The notes beneath the pieces were generated by a model, which was given only the letters and a program-made list of their open reading frames with translations, had not been told where the DNA came from and made no database searches. A stretch of DNA of 64,000 nucleotides from Marinomonas mediterranea MMB-1 (GTDB lineage Bacteria > Pseudomonadota > Gammaproteobacteria > Pseudomonadales > Marinomonadaceae): assembly GCF_000192865.1 (NCBI RefSeq), contig NC_015276.1, forward strand, positions 620,001 through 684,000. The letters are read 5' to 3'. Position numbers and translations under genes: made by a program. Shown piece by piece: positions 1-7,811 of the stretch; within the stretch, counting starts at the first letter, position 1; the number at the start of each line of letters is the position of its first letter.

Positions 1-33
1 TTTCTAATTAATGATGCTTATAGTAAGTTACAA

Positions 34-91
34 ATATTCGATAATAAAGTGGATTATTTCGACCAAAATTATCGAAATATACGATAATATT
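34..91. promoter_or_regulatory. Operator-like dyad upstream of the LysR gene
   Basis: ATTATCG at 68-74 and CGATAAT at 82-88 form a perfect inverted repeat with a 7-nt gap. A further related half site (ATATTCGATAAT) lies at 34-45. LysR-type regulators bind AT-rich interrupted dyads of this kind upstream of their own gene and of a divergent target, so this is probably the binding region of the adjacent regulator. The divergent partner would lie left of the window start and cannot be seen. Confidence 0.5.
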
Positions 92-155
92 CTGGTGTTA
101 CCCTTGACTAAGTGTAATTTTAATCGAGTACCGTTTTTAATTGAGAGTCTATGTT

Positions 156-1058
156 ATGAAAGCACCTAGAGTTACGTTGGAGCAGTGGAGAGCGCTTCAA
201 GCTGTTGTTGATAAAGGAGGGTTTGCTCAAGCCGCTGAGGCATTACATAAAAGTCAGTCATCTATTAGCTACACCGTGGCTAAATTGCAAGAACAGCTTG
301 GGTACCCGCTGCTCATCATAGAGGGAAGAAAGGCTCAGTTAACCGAGCGTGGAGAGGTGCTACTCAGACGGTCAAGGCATTTATTAAAGGAAGCGATTGA
401 TCTTGAAGAGCTGGCTCATACGTTAGGTCAAGGATGGGAGCCAGAAATCGAGCTTGTTGTAGATGAAGCCTTTCCAACACCGGCTTTGTTGAGAGCATTT
501 CAGGAATTTGAGCCTCAGAGTCAGGGGACTTTAGTGCAGTTGAAAGAGGTAGTATTGAGTGGAGCGGAAGAAGAGCTTAAGAACGGTTCACCAGACTTGG
601 TATTGACCTCTCTTGTCCCTAAAGGTTACTTAGCTGATCCGATCGTAGATGTCGAAATGGTAGCGGTGGCGGCACCGAGTCACGTATTGCATAGGGAAAA
701 GGAGCCTATTAATAATGAGCGGCTGGCGCGTGAGCTTCAGGTGGTTATTCGAGATTCTGCGACTGAAACGTCTCAAGATGCGGGTTGGTTAGGATCAAAT
801 AGGCGCTGGACTGTATCAGGGGTTCAATCTGCGATTGAAATCGTTGCAACTGGGATTGGCTTTGCTTGGTTGCCAAAAGCGGATTTGCACGGTTTTATTA
901 AAGACGAAAAATTAGTGCCATTGAATTTAGTGTCAGGAACTGAGCGTAAATTTCAGATGTATGCGATCTTTGGTAAAGGTGAAAGAACAGGGCCTGCGAC
1001 ACGCCTATTTGTGGAGCTACTACAACATTCATGTCAACGTTGTCCTAAAGCGTTGTAA
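156..1058 (+). CDS. LysR-family transcriptional regulator
   Basis: DNA-binding transcriptional regulator. The N-terminal winged helix-turn-helix covers about residues 5-64 and contains the typical pattern GGFAQAAEALHKSQSSISYT followed by a wing with LTERGEVLL. The rest is a LysR substrate-binding domain (residues about 85-295) with the late GIGFAWLPKAD motif. The length, about 300 aa, is normal for the family. A longer reading frame opens at a TTG at 141, but GAGAG at 143-147 lies at ribosome-binding distance from ATG 156, so I chose that start. The effector and regulon cannot be read from the sequence. The dyad at 68-88 suggests autoregulation and control of a divergent neighbour outside the window. 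Confidence 0.9.
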   Translation: MKAPRVTLEQWRALQAVVDKGGFAQAAEALHKSQSSISYTVAKLQEQLGYPLLIIEGRKAQLTERGEVLLRRSRHLLKEAIDLEELAHTLGQGWEPEIELVVDEAFPTPALLRAFQEFEPQSQGTLVQLKEVVLSGAEEELKNGSPDLVLTSLVPKGYLADPIVDVEMVAVAAPSHVLHREKEPINNERLARELQVVIRDSATETSQDAGWLGSNRRWTVSGVQSAIEIVATGIGFAWLPKADLHGFIKDEKLVPLNLVSGTERKFQMYAIFGKGERTGPATRLFVELLQHSCQRCPKAL

Positions 1059-1100
1059 ACGTCTATTTAGGTCGTAAAATTGTATAAATGATCTAATAAG

Positions 1101-1130
1101 TGTGTATAAGGGTGGTTTTTATACACATTT
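1101..1130. terminator. Possible hairpin between the LysR gene and the tRNA operon
   Basis: GTGTATAA at 1102-1109 pairs with TTATACAC at 1119-1126, leaving a 9-nt loop, and is followed on the plus strand by ATTTT. A second small inverted repeat, AACACT/AGTGTT, lies at 1132-1146. The position between convergent transcription units suits a terminator, but the U-tract is poor. Confidence 0.35.
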
Positions 1131-1207
1131 TAACACTTTGAGTGTTGCTAAGGCTGTGGATAAATATGTCGAAAAGGTAAGATTTAATTTATTGAGAAGA
1201 GAAAGAA

Positions 1208-1283
1208 TGGTGGGTCGTACTGGATTCGAACCAGTGACCAATTGATTAAAAGTCAACTGCTCTACCAACTGAGCTAACGACCC
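1208..1283 (-). tRNA. tRNA-Lys (TTT)
   Basis: Read on the minus strand it begins GGGTCGTTAGC and ends with an encoded CCA. It has a 7-bp acceptor stem, a D arm with GGTAGAGC, the anticodon loop CTTTTAA (anticodon TTT) and a GGTTCGAATCC T arm. It is the last gene of the eight-tRNA minus-strand cluster and is identical to the second Lys copy at 1505-1580. Confidence 0.97.
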
Positions 1284-1311
1284 ATTCTTTTGACATATTT
1301 CAGATATTCTA

Positions 1312-1388
1312 TGGTCGGAGTAGAGGGATTCGAACCCCCGACATCCTGCTCCCAAAGCAGGCGCGCTACCAGACTGCGCTATACTCCG
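1312..1388 (-). tRNA. tRNA-Pro (TGG)
   Basis: 77 nt with encoded CCA. It starts CGGAGTATAGC on the minus strand, has anticodon loop TTTGGGA (anticodon TGG) and a GGGTTCGAATCCC T arm. It is repeated at 1694-1770. Confidence 0.97.
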
Positions 1389-1389
1389 A

Positions 1390-1465
1390 TGGCTCCCTGA
1401 ACTGGACTCGAACCAGTGACCCAATGATTAACAGTCATTTGCTCTACCAACTGAGCTATCAGGGA
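1390..1465 (-). tRNA. tRNA-Asn (GTT)
   Basis: 76 nt with encoded CCA. It starts TCCCTGATAGC, has anticodon loop CTGTTAA (anticodon GTT) and a T arm GGTTCGAGTCC. Only one base separates it from the downstream tRNA-Pro, showing a tightly packed tRNA operon. A second copy is at 1773-1848. Confidence 0.97.
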
Positions 1466-1504
1466 TTGAATCAGAATATGAGGAAATATCAATGTCTGTA
1501 TAGT

Positions 1505-1580
1505 TGGTGGGTCGTACTGGATTCGAACCAGTGACCAATTGATTAAAAGTCAACTGCTCTACCAACTGAGCTAACGACCC
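1505..1580 (-). tRNA. tRNA-Lys (TTT), second copy
   Basis: Same sequence as the gene at 1208-1283, with anticodon loop CTTTTAA and encoded CCA. Together with the repeated Pro and Asn genes it shows that a Lys-Asn-Pro unit was duplicated in tandem. Confidence 0.97.
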
Positions 1581-1593
1581 AACTATAAGGTAA

Positions 1594-1670
1594 TGGGGTG
1601 GACGATGGGGCTCGAACCCACGACCGATGGAATCACAATCCATAGCTCTACCAACTGAGCTACGCCCACC
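1594..1670 (-). tRNA. tRNA-His (GTG)
   Basis: On the minus strand it starts GGTGGGCGTAGC. The extra 5' G (G-1, at position 1670) pairs with the C73 discriminator, the hallmark of tRNA-His. The anticodon loop is ATTGTGA (anticodon GTG) and CCA is encoded. It is single-copy in the cluster, between the Lys and Pro genes. Confidence 0.97.
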
Positions 1671-1693
1671 ATTACCAAGAGATATTAAATTAG

Positions 1694-1770
1694 TGGTCGG
1701 AGTAGAGGGATTCGAACCCCCGACATCCTGCTCCCAAAGCAGGCGCGCTACCAGACTGCGCTATACTCCG
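1694..1770 (-). tRNA. tRNA-Pro (TGG), second copy
   Basis: Identical to the gene at 1312-1388: 77 nt, anticodon loop TTTGGGA, encoded CCA. Confidence 0.97.
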
Positions 1771-1772
1771 AA

Positions 1773-1848
1773 TGGCTCCCTGAACTGGACTCGAACCAGT
1801 GACCCAATGATTAACAGTCATTTGCTCTACCAACTGAGCTATCAGGGA
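1773..1848 (-). tRNA. tRNA-Asn (GTT), second copy
   Basis: Identical to the gene at 1390-1465: anticodon loop CTGTTAA, encoded CCA, two bases from the neighbouring tRNA-Pro. Confidence 0.97.
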
Positions 1849-1907
1849 ACAACTAATTTTTTCTCACAACATCTTTTCGTTTGAAAAGAATCTTCCAAGA
1901 AGGAAGA

Positions 1908-1998
1908 TGGCGGAGGAGGAGAGATTCGAACTCTCGGTAGGCTATTAACCTACGCCAGTTTTCAAGACTGGTGCATTAAACCGCTCTGCCACCCCTCC
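1908..1998 (-). tRNA. tRNA-Ser (TGA)
   Basis: 91 nt with the long variable arm of class II tRNAs. It starts GGAGGGGTGGC on the minus strand, has anticodon loop CTTGAAA (anticodon TGA), T arm GAGTTCGAATC and encoded CCA. It is the first gene of the operon, directly behind the promoter at 2015-2042. Confidence 0.97.
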
Positions 1999-2014
1999 GT
2001 TGCGAGCGAGGTGT

Positions 2015-2042
2015 ATATTACGGATTTGAAATTTCTGTGCAA
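2015..2042 (-). promoter_or_regulatory. Sigma70-type promoter of the tRNA operon
   Basis: On the minus strand TTGCAC (positions 2037-2042) is followed after 16 nt by TAATAT (2015-2020). The region just downstream, CACCTCGCTCGC, is GC-rich, as in the discriminators of stringently controlled stable-RNA promoters. The predicted transcript starts about 10 nt before tRNA-Ser. Confidence 0.6.
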
Positions 2043-2100
2043 CACTTTTTTTTAAAAAATTTAATTTTTTTCTGCTCTACTGCAAAATTTGTAAGGTTTC

Positions 2101-3174
2101 TTAATTCTGAACGTAGTTTTCGCTTTCTTTAGGGTAAATCCAAACGTTAGAAAACCAATGATAGTGTCGTGCGCTGTTGTCTGGCATCGTGCAATTAATT
2201 CGGCCTCGTCCAGCTCGAAATGCTTTTGGTGCTGTCGCGGTGACTTGATCGGATGTGATCCAGTTCAGCTCGGCTTTTCCTTGACCAGAAACATAGCAAG
2301 TTAAATCTTTTAAGCGATAGTTTCCTTTCTTGAAGGTAAGGGTGATGGATACAGGCGTGTCTTTTGCGTACAAACCGCCATTATCATAAGAAAGCAAGGG
2401 CATAGGTTGAGACGCTAGTTTCGTTTTTAGAGTGCTTAACTTGGCATAGTGCCCTGCCGCAGGAAATCGAGGAAGGTTAGCGAAGTTAGAGTTGGCGTCA
2501 ATCACACCAGATTGTTGCCCAAATCCTATAAAACCTTCATTAGTTAGCCAGTGTTGTAATTCGGAGTTTGATTCACCATACGGATAGGCGATCATTTTGG
2601 GGCTAGAGCCAAGGTGAGTGATAAGAGCGTCTTCAACACTAGAAACCTCTAACTTTATACGCTCTAACCATGCTTTGTCGGTTTCGCCTTCTAATTTTCT
2701 AAGCATATAAGGGTGGCTCACAGTATGGTTGGCGAACGTACCGCCAAAATGAGTCATTTCCTTCATTTGTTCCCAAGTCAAAAAGTGCTTATTTTTTTGT
2801 TTGATAGGTTGGGTGTTAATAAAGACGGTGAAAGGGAATTGATGGGCCTTAAGAATCGGGAAGCCATTTTGATAGATGTTTCGGTATGCATCGTCAAATG
2901 TAATAGCGACAGCTTTATCTGGTAGGGGGGAGCCAGCCTGAATATTGTCGAGCGCGGTCTTTAAATCAACAACCTTAAAGCCTTCTTGTGCTAAATAGTT
3001 CATATGCTCAGAAAATTGTTCAGTCGTAAGGCTGGTTGAAAATGGCGTGGCCTCAGATACATGATGATATTGTAAAATGGGCAAGTAATTCTGTGCGAAT
3101 GAAATAAAAGGCATAAAAAGTGTGATCAACGCTAAGAGTTTTTTTTTGACCGGGTGGCTTGAGCTGGCTTGCAT
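2101..3174 (-). CDS. Exported polysaccharide deacetylase family protein
   Basis: Putative secreted deacetylase of the carbohydrate esterase 4 (NodB-homology) family. A signal peptide is visible at residues 1-27: a KKK n-region, a hydrophobic core, then SFA. The catalytic-domain motifs follow: QYHHV (35-39), TFDDA (92-96, the catalytic and metal-binding Asp pair) and NHTVSHP (149-155, the metal-binding histidines). MIAYPYGE is the later conserved strand. About 110 C-terminal residues form an extra beta-rich domain with two cysteines (CYVSG and NCTMP) that could form a disulfide. The family removes acetyl groups from N-acetyl sugars such as those of PNAG or peptidoglycan; which substrate applies here is unknown. 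It stands alone, divergent from tdh. Confidence 0.85.
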   Translation of the reverse strand: MQASSSHPVKKKLLALITLFMPFISFAQNYLPILQYHHVSEATPFSTSLTTEQFSEHMNYLAQEGFKVVDLKTALDNIQAGSPLPDKAVAITFDDAYRNIYQNGFPILKAHQFPFTVFINTQPIKQKNKHFLTWEQMKEMTHFGGTFANHTVSHPYMLRKLEGETDKAWLERIKLEVSSVEDALITHLGSSPKMIAYPYGESNSELQHWLTNEGFIGFGQQSGVIDANSNFANLPRFPAAGHYAKLSTLKTKLASQPMPLLSYDNGGLYAKDTPVSITLTFKKGNYRLKDLTCYVSGQGKAELNWITSDQVTATAPKAFRAGRGRINCTMPDNSARHYHWFSNVWIYPKESENYVQN

Positions 3175-3548
3175 AGGTTATGTGTCTCAAATGATTACTT
3201 AATAAAAGGGATTGTCTCATTAGAACAGCAAATGGGAAATAGATTCGTTATCTTTTCGACTTCTCCTATGCATGGAGAGATTGGGTGCTACACTGGATAT
3301 CGAGGCGAAACCACGGTTATGGAAGTTGTGAGCACGTCTGGTGTTTCGATACTTCTGTATTTTTCGTTATTTTCTGAGATTTAGTTTGATGGGTAATAGG
3401 GTAATAAGAGCTTCTTAGGTCAAAGTCTATGCGGACATTTCACCGTGCTGGTTTCGAAAAGAAAAGCTTACTTTAAGGGAGGGCTTATTCGAGCTTCTCT
3501 ACGCTTTTTGAATCTGTTGGCAATCCTTAAGGGTGATAGGAGATCATT
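3175..3548. other. Intergenic region between divergent deacetylase and tdh genes
   Basis: No convincing gene. The reading frames here are short and lack coding character. It must hold the promoters of both divergent genes, but I see no strong -35/-10 pair. A small inverted repeat TCTCC/GGAGA around ATGCAT lies near 3263-3279. GGAG just before ATG 3549 is the ribosome-binding site of tdh. Confidence 0.5.
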
Positions 3549-4586
3549 ATGAGATCACTAGCAAAGTTATTTGATGAACCTGGAATTTGGTTAACGGATA
3601 TGGATGTTCCTGCATACGGTCACAATGACGTGGTTATTCAAGTGCGTAAAACAGCAATTTGTGGAACGGATATACATATTTATAACTGGGATGACTGGGC
3701 GCGAGCGACGATTCCTGTACCGATGACCGTCGGTCATGAGTTTGTTGGTGAAATTGTTCGTAAGGGAAGAGATGTTGACGATTTTTCAGTTGGTGATCGA
3801 GTCTCCGGTGAAGGTCATATTACCTGTGGACGATGTCGTAATTGCAGAGCTGGTCGACGTCACTTGTGTCCTGAGACCCGAGGCGTAGGTGTTAACCGAG
3901 AAGGTGCGTTTGCTGAGTTTTTAGTGATTCCTTCAAGTAACGCGTTTAAGATTCCCGATGATATCAGTGATGAGCTTGCCGCGATTTTTGATCCGTTTGG
4001 CAATGCCGTTCACACCGCACTGTCATTTGATCTAGTAGGTGAAGATGTTTTGATTACAGGGGCGGGCCCTATTGGTGCTATGGCTGCAGCGGTAGCAAGA
4101 TTTGTTGGCGCACGTAATGTCGTCATCACTGATGTTAATGACTATCGGTTAGCGCTTGCGAAAAAGTTAGGTGCGACACGTACTGTCAATGTCTCTCGTG
4201 AGTCTTTAGATGATGTGATGTCTGATCTCGGAATGGTCGAAGGCTTTGGTGTAGGTTTGGAAATGTCTGGGCATGGTGACGCTTTCGAACTTATGCTGGA
4301 TAAAATGTCTCATGGTGGCAAAATTGCCATGCTTGGCATACTTGGTAAAGAGTCTCAAATCGATTGGAATAAGGTGATTTTTAAAGGACTTCTTATAAAA
4401 GGTATTTACGGCCGTGAAATGTATGACACGTGGTATAAAATGGTCGCCATGCTGCAATCGGGTCTCGATATTTCTCCTATTATTACTCATCGGTACGACA
4501 TCCAAGATTATCAACAAGGGTTTGATGCTATGGCGTCTGGTCTAGCTGGAAAGGTTATTTTAGATTGGTCGCTAGGGAAGGTATGA
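3549..4586 (+). CDS. tdh: L-threonine 3-dehydrogenase
   Basis: NAD-dependent oxidation of L-threonine to 2-amino-3-ketobutyrate. A zinc-dependent medium-chain dehydrogenase: catalytic zinc ligands C38, H63 and E64 (ICGTD, GHEFVG), structural zinc cysteines C93, C96, C99 and C107, and a Rossmann motif GAGPIG at 171-176. GGAG precedes the ATG at a good distance. The usual partner kbl is not adjacent. The family normally stops soon after KVIL(D/S)W. Here the last few codons and the TGA itself come from the left end of an inserted IS5-type MITE (element starts at 4576), so the natural C-terminus has been replaced by the tail SLGKV. All catalytic parts are intact and activity is expected. Confidence 0.96.
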   Translation: MRSLAKLFDEPGIWLTDMDVPAYGHNDVVIQVRKTAICGTDIHIYNWDDWARATIPVPMTVGHEFVGEIVRKGRDVDDFSVGDRVSGEGHITCGRCRNCRAGRRHLCPETRGVGVNREGAFAEFLVIPSSNAFKIPDDISDELAAIFDPFGNAVHTALSFDLVGEDVLITGAGPIGAMAAAVARFVGARNVVITDVNDYRLALAKKLGATRTVNVSRESLDDVMSDLGMVEGFGVGLEMSGHGDAFELMLDKMSHGGKIAMLGILGKESQIDWNKVIFKGLLIKGIYGREMYDTWYKMVAMLQSGLDISPIITHRYDIQDYQQGFDAMASGLAGKVILDWSLGKV

Positions 4587-4869
4587 ACAAGTCCACTGGC
4601 TTCAGCGTGTGGATAACGCTTCTTTATTCGAGGCAAGTGTCTCGAGGCCAAATGTCGCTGTCCAATATGAGAATATTGGCAAGAAAGTTAACAAGAATTA
4701 AAGAAAGCGAGAATTTAACTCAATGTACGGCACGCCCTTTGGGTCTTTCAGAGAAACAGCCTATCTTCGTTGAGAGTGATTGAAAGGTATTAACATTCCT
4801 GCCCACTCTCGCCTTAATAGGCTGTTTCTCTGATAAGACTGAAGCTCATTAGGCTTATCCGTACCTTCC
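4576..4869. mobile_element. IS5-family MITE (non-autonomous, 294 bp)
   Basis: The ends are imperfect inverted repeats: GGAAGGTATGAACAAG on the left and, read on the minus strand, GGAAGGTACGGATAAG on the right (13 of 16 identical). Both ends are flanked by CTAG (4572-4575 and 4870-4873), a 4-bp duplication of the YTAR type used by IS5 relatives. The left end matches the IS5 element end at 55538 in this window (GGAACCTGCGAACAAGTC) at 14 of 18 positions. There is no transposase. Inside lies a 17-bp perfect inverted repeat (4748-4764 with 4817-4833) with a nested 7-bp one (4772-4778 with 4804-4810). The short frame 4565-4783 within it is not a believable gene. Confidence 0.75.
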
Positions 4870-4896
4870 CTAGATCTGTAATGCCGTAAAAACTCA

Positions 4897-4935
4897 AATG
4901 AGGATCGGCTTGAATCACTCAGGCTGATCCTCATT
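4897..4935 (-). terminator. Rho-independent terminator of tex
   Basis: A 13-bp stem with one G-U pair (AATGAGGATC on one side, GATCCTCATT on the other) and a 13-nt loop. It lies 14 nt past the tex stop codon and is followed on the minus strand by TTTGAGTTTTT. Confidence 0.65.
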
Positions 4936-4948
4936 CAACGTTTTCTCG

Positions 4949-7114
4949 CTAAGATATCTTTTTTAGACTAATTCGTCTCCGGCTTATATCAAGGTCAATG
5001 ACCTCAATGTTCACTGTTTGGCCGACTCTCACGACTTGTCTTGGGTCTTTAATAAATTGATTTGATATATTTGAAATGTGTATAAGACCATCTTGATGTA
5101 CGCCAATATCAACAAATGCCCCAAAAGAGGTAATGTTCGTAATTACTCCCTCAAGTTTCATATTTATGCTTAAATCGTTGATGTTTTTTATATCACTAGA
5201 AAAAGTCGCGTACTTGAAGACTGGCCTAGGATCGCGAAAAGGATGTGAAAGCTCAGAAATGACATTTTTAAATAAGTAGTATTCCTTTTCTTTATATCTT
5301 TCTTTGTATTCTGATTCAATTCTCGCAATATGATCACTGTTTCCTATGATCTGTTTGATTGGCATTTTCAAATTTTTAGATAAAGTGTAAACAAGTGAAT
5401 AAGATTCAGGGTGTACAGCAGTATTGTCTAATGGTTCGTTTCCATCATTAATTTTTAAAAATCCCGCGCACATTTTAAATGCTTTATCGCCTATGCCACG
5501 TATATTTAAAAGCGTTTCTCTATTTTTAAATTTCCCGTTTGATTGTCGATATTCTACAATGTTTCTCGCAGTCGTTGGTGTTAAGCCTGATACATATTGT
5601 AACAGCGATTCAGAAGCAAGATTTAGGTCTACCCCTACTGAGTTAACACAATCTTCTACGACGTTTGCTAAGCTTTGATTTAGTGTCGTTTCTTTAATGT
5701 CATGCTGATATTGTCCAACGCCAATTGCTTTAGGCGCTATTTTTACTAATTCTGACAGTGGGTCTTGAAAACGTCTAGCAATAGAAATAGCGCCTCTTAA
5801 CGAGACATCGATATTTGGAAACTCTTTGGAAGCAGTTTCTGATGCAGAGTAAACGGATGCTCCTGCTTCAGATGAAATAATAGCCTTACAGTTAAGTTCA
5901 TGTTTTCGGATCATATTGCGGGCGAATGTGTCCGTTTCTTTAGAAGCTGTCCCATTTCCTGTTACGATCCATTTAATCGCCTGGCGCTTTAAAATATTGA
6001 CTAAGACAGTTTCACTTTCTACGGTTTTATTCGCTGGAGGAGTGGCGAATACGATACCTGTGCTTTGTACTTCTCCACTAGCATCTATAGCAGCGTATTT
6101 GACGCCATTTTTATAGCCTGGGTCTAAAGCTAAAACAGGTGTAGCGCCTGCAGGAGGTGCCATTAGCAAGTCTTTAAGGTTATCTGAAAAAACGCGCACG
6201 GCATTGTGTTCAGCATCCATCTTTAAAGTCGACAAGATCTTGCGTTCGGTGTGCTTTAAAAGTTTTTCTTTCCAAACAAGAGACAGCCAAAATGGCTTCA
6301 TGCTGGAAGGGCATGGCGTGATGGTATCGTCAAAGTTAAGTTGTAACGCGCATTTGTTTAAAAATAGGGGAGTACCGTCTGCATGGATATGTTTCTCTAG
6401 CTTAATATTGATTTTTAATAGTTTCTCTTTTTCACCTCGAAACATTGCGAGAAGGCGGTGATGTGGCGCTTTAGCTACCTTTTCTTTATGATCCCAATAA
6501 TCTCTATATTTTTCGGACTTTTCTTTTTTTCCTCTAATAACTTTTGATTCAATAACCCCACTTTCCTTAAGGCTATTAAGGCTTTCTTTGATGAGGTCTG
6601 CATTATTAGCTAGCTTATCAATAAGAATGTTGTAAGCCCCCTCTACGGCGCTTTCTATAGATAGGTTATTAATATTACGCTTCGATAGCCATAAAGACGC
6701 TATTCCATGATGTTGGGCTTTAGAAGAGTTAAGCCATAGTTTTTTTGAAAGAGAGGTTAACCCAAGACTTTCTGCAACTTGTGACTTTGTCTGCTTCGAT
6801 GCTTTATAAGGGCGATAAAGCTCTTCTAATTCTATGAGTGAATCTGTATTTTCGATGGATTTGATCAATTCAATTGATGTGTTTTTTATATTGCTTAAGC
6901 TGGTAATAATACTCTTACGTCGTGCTTCGAGCTTTAGGATATAAGTGTAGCGATCGTGAAACTGCCGCAGTGTAACATCATTCATTCCTTGAGTTTCATC
7001 TTTTCTATAACGGGCAATAAAAGGGATGCTTGTGCCTTCATCTAGAAATGTAATGAGTGTTCTTACCACTTTTTCTGAACATCTAAACTCATTTTTCAAT
7101 ATATCAATTAGCAT
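4949..7114 (-). CDS. tex: Tex-family transcription accessory / S1 RNA-binding protein (divergent)
   Basis: Cytoplasmic nucleic-acid-binding protein of the Tex/YhgF family. Visible order: N-terminal helical region with FIARYRKDETQGMND (about residues 31-45), a YqgF/RNase H-like domain starting at VLALDPGYKNGVKYA (about 330), a helix-hairpin-helix segment with LTPTTARNIVEYR and NIRGIGDKAF (about 510-560), and a C-terminal S1 domain with GVITNITSFGAFVDIG (about 650-720). Length is 721 aa, against about 770 aa for the E. coli protein. Many normally conserved positions differ (for example DETQG where EVTGG is usual) and the gene is AT-rich with abundant AAA/ATA codons. It may therefore be a second, laterally acquired paralogue rather than the housekeeping copy. 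Role inferred from the family only. Confidence 0.85.
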   Translation of the reverse strand: MLIDILKNEFRCSEKVVRTLITFLDEGTSIPFIARYRKDETQGMNDVTLRQFHDRYTYILKLEARRKSIITSLSNIKNTSIELIKSIENTDSLIELEELYRPYKASKQTKSQVAESLGLTSLSKKLWLNSSKAQHHGIASLWLSKRNINNLSIESAVEGAYNILIDKLANNADLIKESLNSLKESGVIESKVIRGKKEKSEKYRDYWDHKEKVAKAPHHRLLAMFRGEKEKLLKINIKLEKHIHADGTPLFLNKCALQLNFDDTITPCPSSMKPFWLSLVWKEKLLKHTERKILSTLKMDAEHNAVRVFSDNLKDLLMAPPAGATPVLALDPGYKNGVKYAAIDASGEVQSTGIVFATPPANKTVESETVLVNILKRQAIKWIVTGNGTASKETDTFARNMIRKHELNCKAIISSEAGASVYSASETASKEFPNIDVSLRGAISIARRFQDPLSELVKIAPKAIGVGQYQHDIKETTLNQSLANVVEDCVNSVGVDLNLASESLLQYVSGLTPTTARNIVEYRQSNGKFKNRETLLNIRGIGDKAFKMCAGFLKINDGNEPLDNTAVHPESYSLVYTLSKNLKMPIKQIIGNSDHIARIESEYKERYKEKEYYLFKNVISELSHPFRDPRPVFKYATFSSDIKNINDLSINMKLEGVITNITSFGAFVDIGVHQDGLIHISNISNQFIKDPRQVVRVGQTVNIEVIDLDISRRRISLKKIS

Positions 7115-7322
7115 ACTTACCCTATTGTTTCCTTATTGTTTTAAGCTACTAAACAATTATTAGATCGCCATTTCTATAAAAAATGTTAAACTAGTCCCGA
7201 GATTAAAATATATGGACTATCTCTTTAGCTCCTACTATAACAATAGAGTAAGCTAAATTTTATAATTTAGGGATCCGAGAAAATCCATTATAATCAATGT
7301 AAACTGATAGTAGAGGTAAAAT

Positions 7323-7715
7323 ATGGGGTTGTTAGAAGAACTAGCGGGAAATAAAGCCAAAGCACGTGCTGCAGCCAAAGAGTTAAGCGTTGCTCAACTT
7401 GAGAATTTGATTGCTGGTTTTAACAGTGCCTTAGAAAAGCTGAAGGAAGAAGAAGAAGCGCGACTCGCTTCTGAAGCAGAGAAGACACGTCAAGCAGAAG
7501 AAATCGCAAAGATCATCGAGAAAAGTGGATTAACGCTCGAAGAAATTGCTGCGTTGAGCGCGCCACGTACGACAACAAAAGGCCGTTCTGTGCAGCCTAA
7601 GTATCGTATTGAAGTAGATGGTACGACTTATGAGTGGACTGGACGTGGCCGCACTCCTAAAGTCTTCCAAGAATACTTCGATGCCGGTAATTCTCGCGAT
7701 AGCTGTGAGATTTAA
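7323..7715 (+). CDS. H-NS family nucleoid-associated protein
   Basis: Small xenogeneic-silencer-type DNA-binding protein of 130 aa. Residues about 10-70 form a highly charged coiled-coil oligomerisation region (KLKEEEEARLASEAEK). A short linker follows, then the H-NS DNA-binding motif YEWTGRGRTPKVF (about 104-116), which carries the minor-groove binding core in the form TGRGRTP. GAGG at 7313-7316 precedes the ATG by 6 nt, and a TATAAT at 7289-7294 is a candidate -10 element. A strong terminator follows the gene. Proteins of this kind silence AT-rich acquired DNA; the AT-rich glycan island at 19.4-37 kb is a plausible target, but that link is inference. Confidence 0.88.
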   Translation: MGLLEELAGNKAKARAAAKELSVAQLENLIAGFNSALEKLKEEEEARLASEAEKTRQAEEIAKIIEKSGLTLEEIAALSAPRTTTKGRSVQPKYRIEVDGTTYEWTGRGRTPKVFQEYFDAGNSRDSCEI

Positions 7716-7759
7716 GTTTAGGCTAATTGTTTCATCGTATTTTTAATACATGAAAGAAT

Positions 7760-7786
7760 AAAAAACCGACATTATGTCGGTTTTTT
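7760..7786. terminator. Bidirectional terminator between hns-like and wzz-like genes
   Basis: A perfect 12-bp stem AAAAAACCGACA / TGTCGGTTTTTT with loop TTA. It ends in T-runs on both strands, so it can serve the plus-strand H-NS gene and the convergent minus-strand Wzz-like gene. Confidence 0.9.
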
Positions 7787-7811
7787 ATTGCCTGGATTTT
7801 ATAGGATGTCT

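Noticed and set aside
1119..1884. Open frames of 71-101 codons inside the tRNA cluster on both strands
   Set aside because: They are translations of tRNA genes (with recurring LAQLVEQLTFNQLVTGSNPVR-type sequence from tRNA-Lys and tRNA-Asn), a known artefact.
4565..4783. A 72-codon frame after tdh
   Set aside because: It lies inside the MITE, has no ribosome-binding site and no recognisable protein character.
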